Positions 23,983 through 32,541 are shown, counted from the first letter of the stretch. The stretch: 59,744 bases of DNA from Alphaproteobacteria bacterium UBA998 (GCA_002291925.1 DBAY01000008.1:1-59744), one strand, 5' to 3'. The notes: generated from the letters alone by a model not told the origin. Translations and numbers: made by a program.

Positions 23983-24726
23983 ATGAACGAGAAAAAGAAC
24001 ACGATACTCATCGTTGATGACGAACCGCAGATCCGGAAACTCCTGCAGATTTCGCTGGAAGGTGCGGGCTACAAGGTCGTGGAATGCGACAACGCCAATG
24101 AAAGCATCCGCCTCTCCGCCTCCGTAAAGCCGGAAATGATGCTGCTCGACCTTGGCCTGCCCGACCGCGACGGCAAGGAAGTCATCAAGGAAGTGCGCGG
24201 CTGGACGCAGCTGCCCATTATCGTGCTCTCGGTGCGTGACAGCGACGACGAAATCACCAAGGCCCTCAATCTCGGCGCGGATGACTATGTCACCAAGCCG
24301 TTCAACCCGGACGTCCTGCTGGCGCGCATCAATGCCAACCTGCGCAAGGCGGCCACCAAGGAAGCCGGCGAGCCAGAAATCCGCAACGGCAAGATCCGCA
24401 TGGACCTGGTGCGCCACGAAGTGTTCCTCGACAACGAGAAGACCTTTTTCACCCCGAAGGAATATGAACTGCTGCGCTACTTCCTCTCCAACCGCGGCAA
24501 GATGCTGACCCACAAGCAGCTGCTGAAAGACGTCTGGGGCCCCGCCCACGGCGAGGACATGCAGTATCTGCGCGTCTATGTAAGCCAGCTGCGTGAGAAG
24601 ATCGAGGAAACGCCGTCTGATCCGGAATACATCATCACCGAACCGGGCATCGGCTACCGCATGGAGATCGTCGAGCAGCCGGCGAGCCTGCAGGCGGAAC
24701 CCACAAAGCAGGCCGCCAACGCCTGA
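23983..24726 (+). CDS. OmpR-family response regulator, KdpE-like
   Basis: 247 residues: receiver with the acidic pair in LIVDDEPQIRKLL, phospho-Asp D56 in LLDLGLPDRDG and Lys in VTKPFNPD, then a winged-helix DNA-binding domain (FFTPKEYELLRYF to EPGIGYRM). Closest in character to KdpE. No kdpFABC genes are nearby; a KdpD-like kinase lies 5 kb away at 29300-31288 on the other strand. A Gln/Ala-rich tail follows the wing. Ends with a strong terminator at 24762-24789. Confidence 0.88.
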   Translation: MNEKKNTILIVDDEPQIRKLLQISLEGAGYKVVECDNANESIRLSASVKPEMMLLDLGLPDRDGKEVIKEVRGWTQLPIIVLSVRDSDDEITKALNLGADDYVTKPFNPDVLLARINANLRKAATKEAGEPEIRNGKIRMDLVRHEVFLDNEKTFFTPKEYELLRYFLSNRGKMLTHKQLLKDVWGPAHGEDMQYLRVYVSQLREKIEETPSDPEYIITEPGIGYRMEIVEQPASLQAEPTKQAANA

Positions 24727-24740
24727 TGATTCACGCCTCT

Positions 24741-26135
24741 CTAGGAAGCGGCGTGATGCAGAAAAGCACCCGGAGACGGGTGCTTTTTTGTTGCGCGCAA
24801 CGGCACGGAGGCGCTCACAAGCACCTGCCGGAGCAGCTCCTCCGTGTGTGCGCCCTGCAGGGGCACTTCCAGCAGGTCACGCGCGGTCAGGTGACGCTGC
24901 ACCGCCACGGCGACGGATTGCGCCAGATGCGACGCATCCGCTGCGGCGATCTCCGCCCCCAGCAGCACTCCGTCGGACGCACGGGTGTAGAGGCGCACCA
25001 CGGCCGGAGCGCCGCCTGCCAGCAGGTGATCCGGCTCCCAGCGGGCTTCAAAGGCTGAGACATCCGACCGCTTCAGCAGGGACGCAATATCCCCCACCGT
25101 GGCAAGGCTGACCTCGCCCGCACAGACGCTAAAGGGCAACGGCACGGCTCGTGGGGCCGTATCGACGCCCAGCGCATAGCGCACGGCCTGCACCCCTTCA
25201 TCGCGTGATTCATGCATGGTGAAATGCTCATCTGAAGCATCGCTGGTCAGATAGACAGGTACGCCTTCCAGCTGAAGCGTGCGCGCGTCATAACTCGGCA
25301 TGCCCTCGTCATTCTCCGGTATCTCCAGTCGGCGCAGTGAAAGGCCGTCCAGCACGGGACGGCGGCCCAGACTGACATAAAGCGCGTCAACCGCGCAGAA
25401 CTGGTCTTCATTCCATCGCAGTTTCAGGCCGGTGGTAGTTTCACGCGGTGTTGGGCGCACGCCCAGATACATGGGGAACGCAGCGCTCAAATGGCCATGC
25501 ATGCGCTCCACGAGGGGACCATGCACCAGCCCGCCAAGCTGATGGCGTTCATCAAAACTGGTGACGCGGGAGCCAAGTTCGGCAAAGGCCTGCGCCATGG
25601 CCAGACCCGAAGGGCCGAGACCGACCACGCCGATGCGGTGGGGCAGATCCTGGCGCTTGAACAGGGTTTCCGCAGTCAGCAGCCGCTCACGGTAGCCTTG
25701 AAGATACGACGGAACATAAGACTGCATCCCGGTAGCCAGCACGACCGTTTTGGCATGATAGAGGTTTCCGCCCGCACGGATTTTTGTCGGCCCCTCGAAC
25801 TGCGCGGAGCCTTCGATCATATAGGCGGAGCCGCCGTTGAGTCGGACGCGGAGCTGCTGCGCCGCGGCTTCTGCCGCCTGACGGGCGGACGCCATCAGGC
25901 GGGGCACATCCACCGTTACATTCTCGCCCCCCTCGATGCCCAGCCGCGCCAGCTTGCGCTGTGCCGCATACAATCTTACCGCGTTCAGAAACGCATTGCT
26001 CTGAACACTGACATGGTACGCCCCGGACGCCGCCAGCGGTCCGTTATTGATGAGAATCACGTTGTCGGTATAGCGCCGAGCTTCCTGCAGGGCGTTGATT
26101 CCTGCGGTGCCGCCGCCGATGATGATGACATCCAA
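24741..26135 (-). CDS. Dihydrolipoamide-dehydrogenase-like flavoprotein without redox cysteines
   Basis: 464 residues, from TTG 26135 because an in-frame TAG lies just upstream and no ATG is available. FAD-binding GGGTAG at residues 7-12, second Rossmann site GVVGLGPSGLAMAQAF and C-terminal dimerisation domain identify the pyridine-nucleotide-disulphide oxidoreductase family. The segment that should carry CxxxxC reads GPLAASGAYHVSVQS, with Gly at 38 and Ser at 43. The catalytic HPT region reads PLQGAHTEEL, so the His also seems lost. Either a non-disulphide flavoprotein with a new role or a decaying paralogue; the frame is otherwise intact. Confidence 0.85.
   Translation of the reverse strand: MDVIIIGGGTAGINALQEARRYTDNVILINNGPLAASGAYHVSVQSNAFLNAVRLYAAQRKLARLGIEGGENVTVDVPRLMASARQAAEAAAQQLRVRLNGGSAYMIEGSAQFEGPTKIRAGGNLYHAKTVVLATGMQSYVPSYLQGYRERLLTAETLFKRQDLPHRIGVVGLGPSGLAMAQAFAELGSRVTSFDERHQLGGLVHGPLVERMHGHLSAAFPMYLGVRPTPRETTTGLKLRWNEDQFCAVDALYVSLGRRPVLDGLSLRRLEIPENDEGMPSYDARTLQLEGVPVYLTSDASDEHFTMHESRDEGVQAVRYALGVDTAPRAVPLPFSVCAGEVSLATVGDIASLLKRSDVSAFEARWEPDHLLAGGAPAVVRLYTRASDGVLLGAEIAAADASHLAQSVAVAVQRHLTARDLLEVPLQGAHTEELLRQVLVSASVPLRATKKHPSPGAFLHHAAS
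24762..24789. terminator. Bidirectional intrinsic terminator
   Basis: AGCACCC-ggagac-GGGTGCT with flanking A and T runs gives a 7-bp GC stem extended by A:T pairs. On the plus strand it ends the KdpE-like transcript. On the minus strand it falls within the last codons of the flavoprotein gene, whose stop is at 24741. Confidence 0.88.
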
Positions 26136-26317
26136 ACCGATGAAAACTGCGCGCCACTAAGACATCTCCTTTTCATCAAGTGTCGGGCGCTGGGCATAAA
26201 TTCTCCATAAGCTGTTGTTCGGTTGTTTATTCTTCTCTTAGCTTCACGCTCTCCCGCTCGCTTTCCCGCTGATACCGTGTAGCGGAAGATGAAGGGAACA
26301 AAGGGGAAACATCTTCC

Positions 26318-26611
26318 ATGCAGCAATCCTCCCGTATCGCCGGCTATGTATTTGGCTTTCTGGCCCTTTTCGCCCTGGTGGTGGGCATTGTCACGGTACT
26401 GATGCGAAATTTCTTTGCCATTGAACAAGTTAACCCGACAGGCACAGCACTTTACCTCGGCATCGCCGTGCTGCTGATCATCACCATCGTGCCGGTTTTC
26501 CTGCTCAAGAAGCTGGGCAAGATGTCCCGCCGGGTGGAACATGACCAGTCGGACTTCAAGGCCAGCCGCATCGCCGAGCACCAGGACCGGCCCAATATCC
26601 AGTATCATTGA
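26318..26611 (+). CDS. Small two-helix membrane protein, unknown
   Basis: 97 residues with two hydrophobic helices (about 9-28 and 45-63), a basic stretch (KKLGKMSRRV) and a polar C-terminal tail. AAGGGGA precedes the ATG. No family recognised. Followed after 32 nt by the TspO gene on the same strand, so co-transcription is likely. Confidence 0.65.
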   Translation: MQQSSRIAGYVFGFLALFALVVGIVTVLMRNFFAIEQVNPTGTALYLGIAVLLIITIVPVFLLKKLGKMSRRVEHDQSDFKASRIAEHQDRPNIQYH

Positions 26612-26643
26612 TATCAGGCACTGAATCCGCTAGCGTCGGGCGC

Positions 26644-27165
26644 ATGAGAGACGCCCGCGCCATTTCCCGGATTCGGCCTGCCCGTCGCCTGTTAACGACG
26701 CATAGCGGGCGCGTGCTCCTATTGAGCATCGTCTTCGTGCTGGCCCTCTCATGGCTTTCCTCCCTGCCCGTGCGCGGCGACGGCATGCTGTGGTACGGCC
26801 AGCTGCAAAAACCGTTCTTTACCCCGCCCAGCTGGTCGTTCGGCGTCGTCTGGCCCATCCTCTATGTCCTGATGACGGTCGCGGCATGGCTGGTCTGGCG
26901 CAAGCGCCACAGCGAAGAAGTGGGCACGGCGCTCATCGTCTTCGTGCTGCAGCTTTCCATCAACCTCGTCTGGTCCTACCTGTTCTTCGGACTGCGCTCG
27001 CCGGTGCTTGGTTTCGGCTGGATTCTGGTGCTGCTGCCCCTCGCCGTGCTGACCTATTCGCTGTTCCGCCAGCATTCACGCGCGGCGTCCCTCCTGCTGC
27101 TGCCCTACCTCGCCTGGACCAGCTTCGCTCTGCTTCTGGCGGGCAGCATCTGGCGGCTGAACTAG
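26644..27165 (+). CDS. tspO: TspO/MBR family tryptophan-rich sensory protein
   Basis: 173 residues from ATG 26644; a TTG at 26608 gives a longer, less likely start. Five membrane helices with the family blocks WYGQLQKPFFTPPSWSFGVVWPILYVLM and LSINLVWSYLFFG. TspO proteins bind porphyrins and sterols; in alphaproteobacteria they affect tetrapyrrole-controlled gene expression and oxidative stress. The aromatic residues expected in the ligand pocket are present. The basic N-terminal extension (about 28 residues) is unusual. Confidence 0.92.
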   Translation: MRDARAISRIRPARRLLTTHSGRVLLLSIVFVLALSWLSSLPVRGDGMLWYGQLQKPFFTPPSWSFGVVWPILYVLMTVAAWLVWRKRHSEEVGTALIVFVLQLSINLVWSYLFFGLRSPVLGFGWILVLLPLAVLTYSLFRQHSRAASLLLLPYLAWTSFALLLAGSIWRLN

Positions 27166-27250
27166 GCCGCCGCCCGCAGCTTCACACGGAGAGTTTACCC
27201 GCCCTTCCCTAGCATGGCGATGGCCTGCCAGCGCAGACGGAGAACCCTTG

Positions 27251-28228
27251 ATGAGCATTTTTCTGACCCCCAACCGCTTTGACGGCACGCCCCGCAAGAT
27301 TGGCGTGGAGCTGGAATACACCGCCCTTGACCTGAAGGCCTCGGTTGCCACCGTGCAGGAAGTGTTTGGTGGTCATCCCGAGCAGGTCGGAAAATACCGC
27401 TACCGGCTGCATGACACGGCCCAAGGCATGTTCACCGTCGAGTTGGATGTGAAGCTGATGCACCAGCTCAGCACCCATGTCGGCACGGAAGAAGCGGAGC
27501 GGCACCGGCTGGAGGAAACCGCCGACGCACTGCTGAGCCCTATCATGACCCGCCTGAGCCCGACAGAAATCATCACGCCGCCCCTGCTTGAATCCGAGCT
27601 GGAGCCGCTGGAGCGGCTGGTGGCCCTGCTGCGCGCCCGCGGCGCCAAGGGCACCGGGGCCAGCATGCTCAACGCCTATGGCATGCACCTCAACATCGAC
27701 ATCCCCTCGCTCGAGAGCGAGGTCATCCTCGCCTATCTGCAGGCATTCGTGCTGCTGCAGGATTGGCTGACTGAGCAGCTGGAAATGGATCTCACCCGGC
27801 TGATTGCGCAATACGCCAAGCCGTTCCCGGAAGCTTACGCCAAGCATATCCTGCACCCCGGCTACCGGCCAGATATCGAGACCCTGATCGATGATTACCT
27901 CGCCTTCAACCCGTCGCGTGACCGGGCACTCGACATGCTGCCCATGTTCGTCTGGATGGATGAACCTCGCGTGCGCGCCGTGGTGAAGGATGCGCGCGTG
28001 CAGGCACGGCCCACCTTCCACTTCCGCATGCCCAACTGCCGCATCGACGAGCCAGGCTGGACCATCGGCACCGAGGTGCAGGCGTGGGGCCATGTGGAAC
28101 GGCTGGCGGAAGACGCCACGCTGCGCCGCCGCATGGCGAAGGCTTTCCTCGCCGATACGCAGCGGCTGATGCATCGCTTCGACGATGAGTGGCGGGAACA
28201 GACCGCACGATGGCTCGCGCCCGCCTGA
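27251..28228 (+). CDS. Amidoligase (glutamine-synthetase-like COOH-NH2 ligase)
   Basis: 325 residues from ATG 27251. Amidoligase_2-type catalytic core: GVELEY with metal ligands E20 and E22, FTVELDVKLMHQL as the second acidic strand, TPPLLESELEPLERLVALLRARGAKGT and NAYGMHLNIDIPS as the third, and the FHFRMPN strip near the end. Family members are predicted ATP-dependent ligases forming amide or isopeptide bonds on peptides or small molecules; substrates are unknown. It overlaps the following hydrolase gene by 19 nt, a pairing previously noted for this family, suggesting one enzyme makes and the other cuts a gamma-glutamyl-type bond. Confidence 0.86.
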   Translation: MSIFLTPNRFDGTPRKIGVELEYTALDLKASVATVQEVFGGHPEQVGKYRYRLHDTAQGMFTVELDVKLMHQLSTHVGTEEAERHRLEETADALLSPIMTRLSPTEIITPPLLESELEPLERLVALLRARGAKGTGASMLNAYGMHLNIDIPSLESEVILAYLQAFVLLQDWLTEQLEMDLTRLIAQYAKPFPEAYAKHILHPGYRPDIETLIDDYLAFNPSRDRALDMLPMFVWMDEPRVRAVVKDARVQARPTFHFRMPNCRIDEPGWTIGTEVQAWGHVERLAEDATLRRRMAKAFLADTQRLMHRFDDEWREQTARWLAPA

Positions 28229-28929
28229 CGCCCCTGCGGCCGCTCATCGGCATCACGCAGGGACTGGCCAGGCGCCGCTCCAGCTGGTGGTTCGCCCGCC
28301 ATGCCATCCTGCGCGCGGGCGGCGAGCCTTTGCTGCTGACGACCGAGCGGCCCCATTACGGCGTCACGCTGGACGGCCTCATCATTGGCGGCGGCACGGA
28401 TGTCCATCCTGACCTTTACCGGGGCCGTCCGAAAAGCGACTATCATTACGATGCCCTCCGTGACGACATGGAAGTGCGCTGGCTGGAGATGGCGATGCAG
28501 ATCCGTATCCCAACGCTCGGCATTTGCCGCGGCGCACAATTGCTGAACGTGGTGCGCGGCGGCACGCTGCATCTGGATATCCGCAAAGTGTACGAGAAGG
28601 CAGACTACCCCACAGGCACGCTGGCGCGCATCTTCTACCGCAAGCCGGTCACGGTGGTGAAGGATTCCCTGCTCTACCGCATCATCCGCTGCCGCCGCTG
28701 CCGGGTGAACAGCATGCACACCCAGTCCGTCTCCCGGCTGGGGCATGATCTGCGTATCACCTCGCAGGAGGATAACGGCATTGTGCAGAGCATCGAGGAC
28801 CCGCGCTACCCCATGCTCATCGGCGTGCAATTCCACCCGGAATATCTGATTTACCAGCGCCGCTTCCAGCGGTTGTTCAGTAACCTCGTGCGCCTTGCCG
28901 AAGAGCGCAACATGGAGGCTTATGTGTGA
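28210..28929 (+). CDS. Class I glutamine amidotransferase-like hydrolase (PuuD-like)
   Basis: 239 residues from ATG 28210. Catalytic triad of gamma-glutamyl hydrolases: nucleophile C106 in TLGICRGAQLLNVVRGG, then H209 and E211 in GVQFHPEYL. Resembles PuuD, which cleaves gamma-glutamyl-GABA, but no other putrescine genes are near. Overlap with the amidoligase implies a coupled pathway. The stop overlaps the convergent receiver gene by 10 bp. Confidence 0.9.
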   Translation: MARARLTPLRPLIGITQGLARRRSSWWFARHAILRAGGEPLLLTTERPHYGVTLDGLIIGGGTDVHPDLYRGRPKSDYHYDALRDDMEVRWLEMAMQIRIPTLGICRGAQLLNVVRGGTLHLDIRKVYEKADYPTGTLARIFYRKPVTVVKDSLLYRIIRCRRCRVNSMHTQSVSRLGHDLRITSQEDNGIVQSIEDPRYPMLIGVQFHPEYLIYQRRFQRLFSNLVRLAEERNMEAYV

Positions 28930-29303
28930 TCAATCTTCTCACTGATCACATCAAGCAGGTCGTCCATCAGAAAGGGCTTGGTCATATAGGCGCTGGCGCC
29001 GCGTTTGAGGGCGGCTTCTTTCACGGAAAGATCCTTGCGGACAGTGAGGACAATCACAGGCGGAGTATGTCCGTTAGTGGATCTCTGGATGAGTTCAGGC
29101 AGGATGTCGAGCCCGTCGCGATCGGGCAGGCCCAGATCCAGCACCACCAAATCCGGCTTGGTACGCTCGCAGAGGTCCAGCCCCTGCTCGGCGGTCTCGG
29201 CCTCGCTGAACAGTGCCCCCTCTCCTTCCAGCGAGATGCGCAGGAAGGTGCGGATGGAGGCGGTGTCGTCGATCACCACGATATGCTTCTTATCAAGCGT
29301 CAT
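28920..29303 (-). CDS. Single-domain response regulator
   Basis: 127-residue receiver with VVIDDTASIRTFL, phospho-Asp D56 in VLDLGLPDRDG, Thr in VLTVRK and Lys in MTKPFLMDD. No output domain. The start overlaps the kinase stop (ATGA), so it is the likely phospho-acceptor of that kinase, either as relay or sink. The receiver sequence resembles that of the KdpE-like regulator at 23983 (both have LDLGLPDRDG). Confidence 0.92.
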   Translation of the reverse strand: MTLDKKHIVVIDDTASIRTFLRISLEGEGALFSEAETAEQGLDLCERTKPDLVVLDLGLPDRDGLDILPELIQRSTNGHTPPVIVLTVRKDLSVKEAALKRGASAYMTKPFLMDDLLDVISEKIDHT

Positions 29304-31288
29304 GACGCCCTTACACCATAAGCGGCATCAAGCCGCCGTATGCTCGGAAACAGCAGGCGGAACACTGCCCCCCCCTCCGGGTGGTTTTCCACCTCGATGG
29401 TGCCTTTTTGCGACTCCATGATGCTGCGGCTGATCGCCAGCCCCAGCCCCGTGCCCGCCACGCGGGAGTCTTCCATCTTCAGGCGGAAATATTTGTCGAA
29501 AACGAGGTCCTTTTTGTCCAGCGGAATGCCCTGTCCCCGGTCGCGCACCTCGATGAACAGCCCGTCGGAGGCGACGCCGTAGCTGACATCGATGTCACTG
29601 CCAGCGGGCGAGTACTTGATGGCATTGTCGAGCACGTTTTCCAGCACCTGTTCCGTCATCATGACGTCTGCTTCGAATTCCAATATCTCGCTGGGGGCGT
29701 GGATGTGGATGGCATGGCCACGCAGGCGGGTCTTCATGCGTTTGCGCACGCGCAGGAGGAGTTCGCCGGGGTCGGCCCATTCCATCTTGTAGGTGATGCT
29801 GCCGCTTTCCAGCCGCGTCATGTCGAGGATGTTGGTGATGAAGCTGTCCAGCCGCTGCGCCTCTTCCAGCGCCGTCTGGGTGAGCTGCTCCAGGCGCTCG
29901 GGCGGCAGCTTCGCGCGCATGCTGTGATAGACGCTGAGCGAGCCGATGATGGAGGCCAGCGGTGTTTTCAGGTCGTGCGAGACGGAGGAGAGCAGCATGG
30001 AACGCAGGCGTTCGCGCTCCTGTCGGATTTTCGTGTCCTCTACCGAACGCGCCAGCTCCACCCGCTCGATGATGGCGGCCACATGGTCGGCCAGTGCGCC
30101 GCTGAGCCGGCCAAACGCCGCATCCACCGTGGCATCCCGCGGCATGTTGATGCCCATGACCCCCACTTCGCCATTATGCGTAACCATGGGCTCGAAGCGC
30201 CAGGTGGTGTGGTAGCGGTCGGGCGTGCCGGTGCCGGTGGGCTTCTTCTCGCGCCACGCTTCTTCCAACGCTTTACGCGTTTCCTGGCTCAGGTCCATGT
30301 CCTTGGGATAGGCAGGCTCAATGGCGTCCGGGTTCAGGGTCGGCGGCAGGAAGAACACTACGTCCAGCTCCAGCATCTCACTCAGCGCACGGTGCAGGAT
30401 TTCCAGTGCCTCTTCGGAGGTCTGGGCGTTGGCGGTCAGGCGGTTGATCTGGAACAGCGCCTGCGTGCGCCGCTCGCGTCGCAAGGCGGTCTCGACTTGC
30501 GCCCGGGTGGAACCTCCCACGGCGGAAATCACCAAGGTGGCCGAGAGAAACGCGAGCAGGGCCACGTAATCATCCACACTATTCACCTGAAGGGTATTTT
30601 CAGGCGAAACATAAAAATAATTGACGGACAGCAGGGAGAGAAGCCCCGCGAGAACGCCCGGGAAAAAGCCGAACCGTAACGCCATCAGCGTACAAATAGT
30701 CAGAAAGACCAGGCTGACGGAGGTGAAATTGAGTGTCAGGGCGTCCGGCGCCGACGATGTATTCAGTAATTGGGAAGCAAGGGTCGTGCCGCCCACGGCG
30801 CACACCACCGCCCCCGCTTCGAGCAGGCGCAGATTGCGCCAGTGCGAGGAGCGGCCGAGCTGGCGTACATAAGACTGGTCCTCGGTCAGAGGAATGATAT
30901 GCACCTCCCAATTGCGCTGTAGCTTGGCGGAGAGCCGCTGCGCAAAGCTGGGACGCAGCCGAGCGAGAATGCCGTCGCGCGCGGAGCGCCCGGCAATCAC
31001 GTGAAAGATCGGTGCGTCGCTGGCCTGCGTGGAGATGATGTATTCCACCACACCGGCCACGGCGCTCTTGTGCGGCAGATCCACCACCTCGCCGCCCATC
31101 TGCTCTGCCATGGTCATGAAGCGCAACAGCCGGTCGCGTGCTTCCGACGAGAGGGCATAATAGCCGGGTGTCTCCACGTACAGCGCCACCCACGGCATGC
31201 GCAGGTCGCGCGCCTTACGCTGTGCGGCGCGCAGCAGCACTGGCGTACGAATATTTTCATTAATGCATACGGCAATCCGTCGCTGCAT
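29300..31288 (-). CDS. KdpD-like sensor histidine kinase lacking the N-terminal KdpD domain
   Basis: 662 residues. It opens with a UspA-like domain (about 1-135), then four short membrane helices (DUF4118, about 165-270), a GAF-like domain (about 285-420), HisKA with phospho-His about 438 in SVSHDLKTPLASIIG, and HATPase (DNAIKYSPAGSDI, RDRGQGIP, GTGLGLAI). KdpD is about 890 residues; the missing part is the nucleotide-binding sensor module normally in front. No kdpFABC or K+ transporter gene is in the window. It probably signals to the overlapping receiver and perhaps to the KdpE-like regulator. Confidence 0.92.
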   Translation of the reverse strand: MQRRIAVCINENIRTPVLLRAAQRKARDLRMPWVALYVETPGYYALSSEARDRLLRFMTMAEQMGGEVVDLPHKSAVAGVVEYIISTQASDAPIFHVIAGRSARDGILARLRPSFAQRLSAKLQRNWEVHIIPLTEDQSYVRQLGRSSHWRNLRLLEAGAVVCAVGGTTLASQLLNTSSAPDALTLNFTSVSLVFLTICTLMALRFGFFPGVLAGLLSLLSVNYFYVSPENTLQVNSVDDYVALLAFLSATLVISAVGGSTRAQVETALRRERRTQALFQINRLTANAQTSEEALEILHRALSEMLELDVVFFLPPTLNPDAIEPAYPKDMDLSQETRKALEEAWREKKPTGTGTPDRYHTTWRFEPMVTHNGEVGVMGINMPRDATVDAAFGRLSGALADHVAAIIERVELARSVEDTKIRQERERLRSMLLSSVSHDLKTPLASIIGSLSVYHSMRAKLPPERLEQLTQTALEEAQRLDSFITNILDMTRLESGSITYKMEWADPGELLLRVRKRMKTRLRGHAIHIHAPSEILEFEADVMMTEQVLENVLDNAIKYSPAGSDIDVSYGVASDGLFIEVRDRGQGIPLDKKDLVFDKYFRLKMEDSRVAGTGLGLAISRSIMESQKGTIEVENHPEGGAVFRLLFPSIRRLDAAYGVRAS

Positions 31289-31421
31289 TGCCGCAGTCTC
31301 CCTGTTAGGTTCTTATCTTTCTCTTACCTCTACTTTCCCTTGCAGCGTATCAATTCTCCATTAAATTCGTCATTGCTTATACGCGGTGGCGCACCAGTTT
31401 TCCGGTGTTCGGGCGAATTTA

Positions 31422-31928
31422 TCACTCAATGGTTGCGCGCAGCATCCACGCCACCTCATCGTGATAGGCCATGCGTTCGATGAGCATGTCGGCGGTGACC
31501 TCGTCCTCCACCTCCTGCGCATTCTTCAGCACGATGCGCGCCGCCAGCGAGGCGCTTTCATTGTCCTTCAGCAGATTCTTCACCATCTGACGGGGGTCAC
31601 GCGGCAGGGATTCATCCTCGCTGATGGCGGAAAGCTCTAGAAACTCCCGGGTGGTGCCGGGCGTCATGTGCCCCAGCGCGCGGATGCGCTCGGCGATGGC
31701 GTCGCCCGCCTCGTGCAGGTTCTCGTACTGCTCCTCGAACATCTTGTGCAGGCTGTGGAAGCTCGGCCCGGTGACGTTCCAGTGGTAATAGAGCGTTTTC
31801 AGGTAAAGCGTGTAAGTGGTGGCAAGAAACGCCGCGAGCTGTTCGGCCATTTGCGTGCGCTGCTTGGTCTGCAGGCCGATGTCCGGGCGCAGGCCGTCGA
31901 CGACCTTCAAGGTCTTGCTGGTAGCCAT
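31422..31928 (-). CDS. dps: Dps family DNA-binding ferritin-like protein
   Basis: 168 residues. Ferroxidase-site ligands at the dimer interface are present: His in YYHWNVTGPSFHSLHKMFEEQYENLHEAGD, with the following Asp and Glu. The basic N-terminal tail (MATSKTLKV) is of the kind that binds DNA in some members. Forms dodecamers that oxidise and store iron with peroxide and protect DNA. AGGAGAAGATC precedes the ATG. Second gene after a small acidic protein. Confidence 0.93.
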   Translation of the reverse strand: MATSKTLKVVDGLRPDIGLQTKQRTQMAEQLAAFLATTYTLYLKTLYYHWNVTGPSFHSLHKMFEEQYENLHEAGDAIAERIRALGHMTPGTTREFLELSAISEDESLPRDPRQMVKNLLKDNESASLAARIVLKNAQEVEDEVTADMLIERMAYHDEVAWMLRATIE

Positions 31929-31942
31929 GATCTTCTCCTGAC

Positions 31943-32164
31943 TCAGGCGTTAAAATGCAGGGTGCCCGACTCCATCGCGCGGGCGATGGCTTCCGGCGCA
32001 TCCATGTCGAGAATAACGTCCGACTCGAACATCTGATCCAGCTCGTGACGCATGGCATCGAACGTGATGGATCGCCCCTCCAGGCTGGAATCAGGTGCGG
32101 GCAGATCCTCCAGATCGCTGTAGGCGGGCAGGACGTCTTCTTCTTCAATGATAAACAGGCTCAT
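31943..32164 (-). CDS. Small acidic protein upstream of dps, unknown
   Basis: 73 residues from ATG 32164, chosen for the strong AAGGAGAAGGCT Shine-Dalgarno; a longer frame to 32221 is unsupported. Very acidic (IIEEEDVLPAYSDLEDLPAPD), no cysteine, no membrane segment. No family recognised. The 14-nt gap to dps suggests one transcript, so it may serve in iron or stress response, or act on Dps. Confidence 0.72.
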   Translation of the reverse strand: MSLFIIEEEDVLPAYSDLEDLPAPDSSLEGRSITFDAMRHELDQMFESDVILDMDAPEAIARAMESGTLHFNA

Positions 32165-32387
32165 AGCCTTCTCCTTCGGGTTGCGTGTTAGGCACGCCGG
32201 AAGGCGCGCGGAAAACCACATTGTCCCGCCTCGGGGGCGGGAGCACGCCTGCCGGCACGCCGGAAGGCAGGGTCACAAAGGGAGCGTCATCACGAAATGC
32301 CAGCAAGGGCACCGGTTGGTCTGCCACGTAAGGGGCAGAACGATGCGCTCCGGGGGATACATCAGGAGGCATCGTTGCGCGAATCAT
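32145..32387 (-). CDS. Doubtful Pro-rich reading frame upstream of the acidic protein
   Basis: About 80 codons, proline- and valine-rich, with no clear Shine-Dalgarno at any start (ATG 32387 or 32372). Two points hint at coding: a 15-bp direct repeat (GGCACGCCGGAAGGC at 32191 and 32254) spaced exactly 63 bp, giving PSGVP twice in frame, and an end overlapping the next start by 20 nt. Could equally be untranslated leader. Confidence 0.28.
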   Translation of the reverse strand: MIRATMPPDVSPGAHRSAPYVADQPVPLLAFRDDAPFVTLPSGVPAGVLPPPRRDNVVFRAPSGVPNTQPEGEGYEPVYH

Positions 32388-32541
32388 ATTAGAATGCTGT
32401 GGGGGTGGCAACAGTAGAGAGTAAATAGATACTAAACCGATTTACTTGGTTTTTACCTGAATCCATCTTCTCCCGGCGCTTATCACGTTACGTCATCGCG
32501 CCGCACCTCGTGAGTACAACAGTGACCGTTATTGCACTTGC

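Noticed and set aside
23983..31288. Complete KdpDE potassium regulatory system
   Set aside because: Regulator and kinase are 5 kb apart on opposite strands, the kinase lacks the KdpD sensor module, and no kdpFABC genes are seen.
31384..31412. Terminator after dps
   Set aside because: The stem (CACCAG/CCGGTG) has a mismatch and there is no T-tract on the minus strand.
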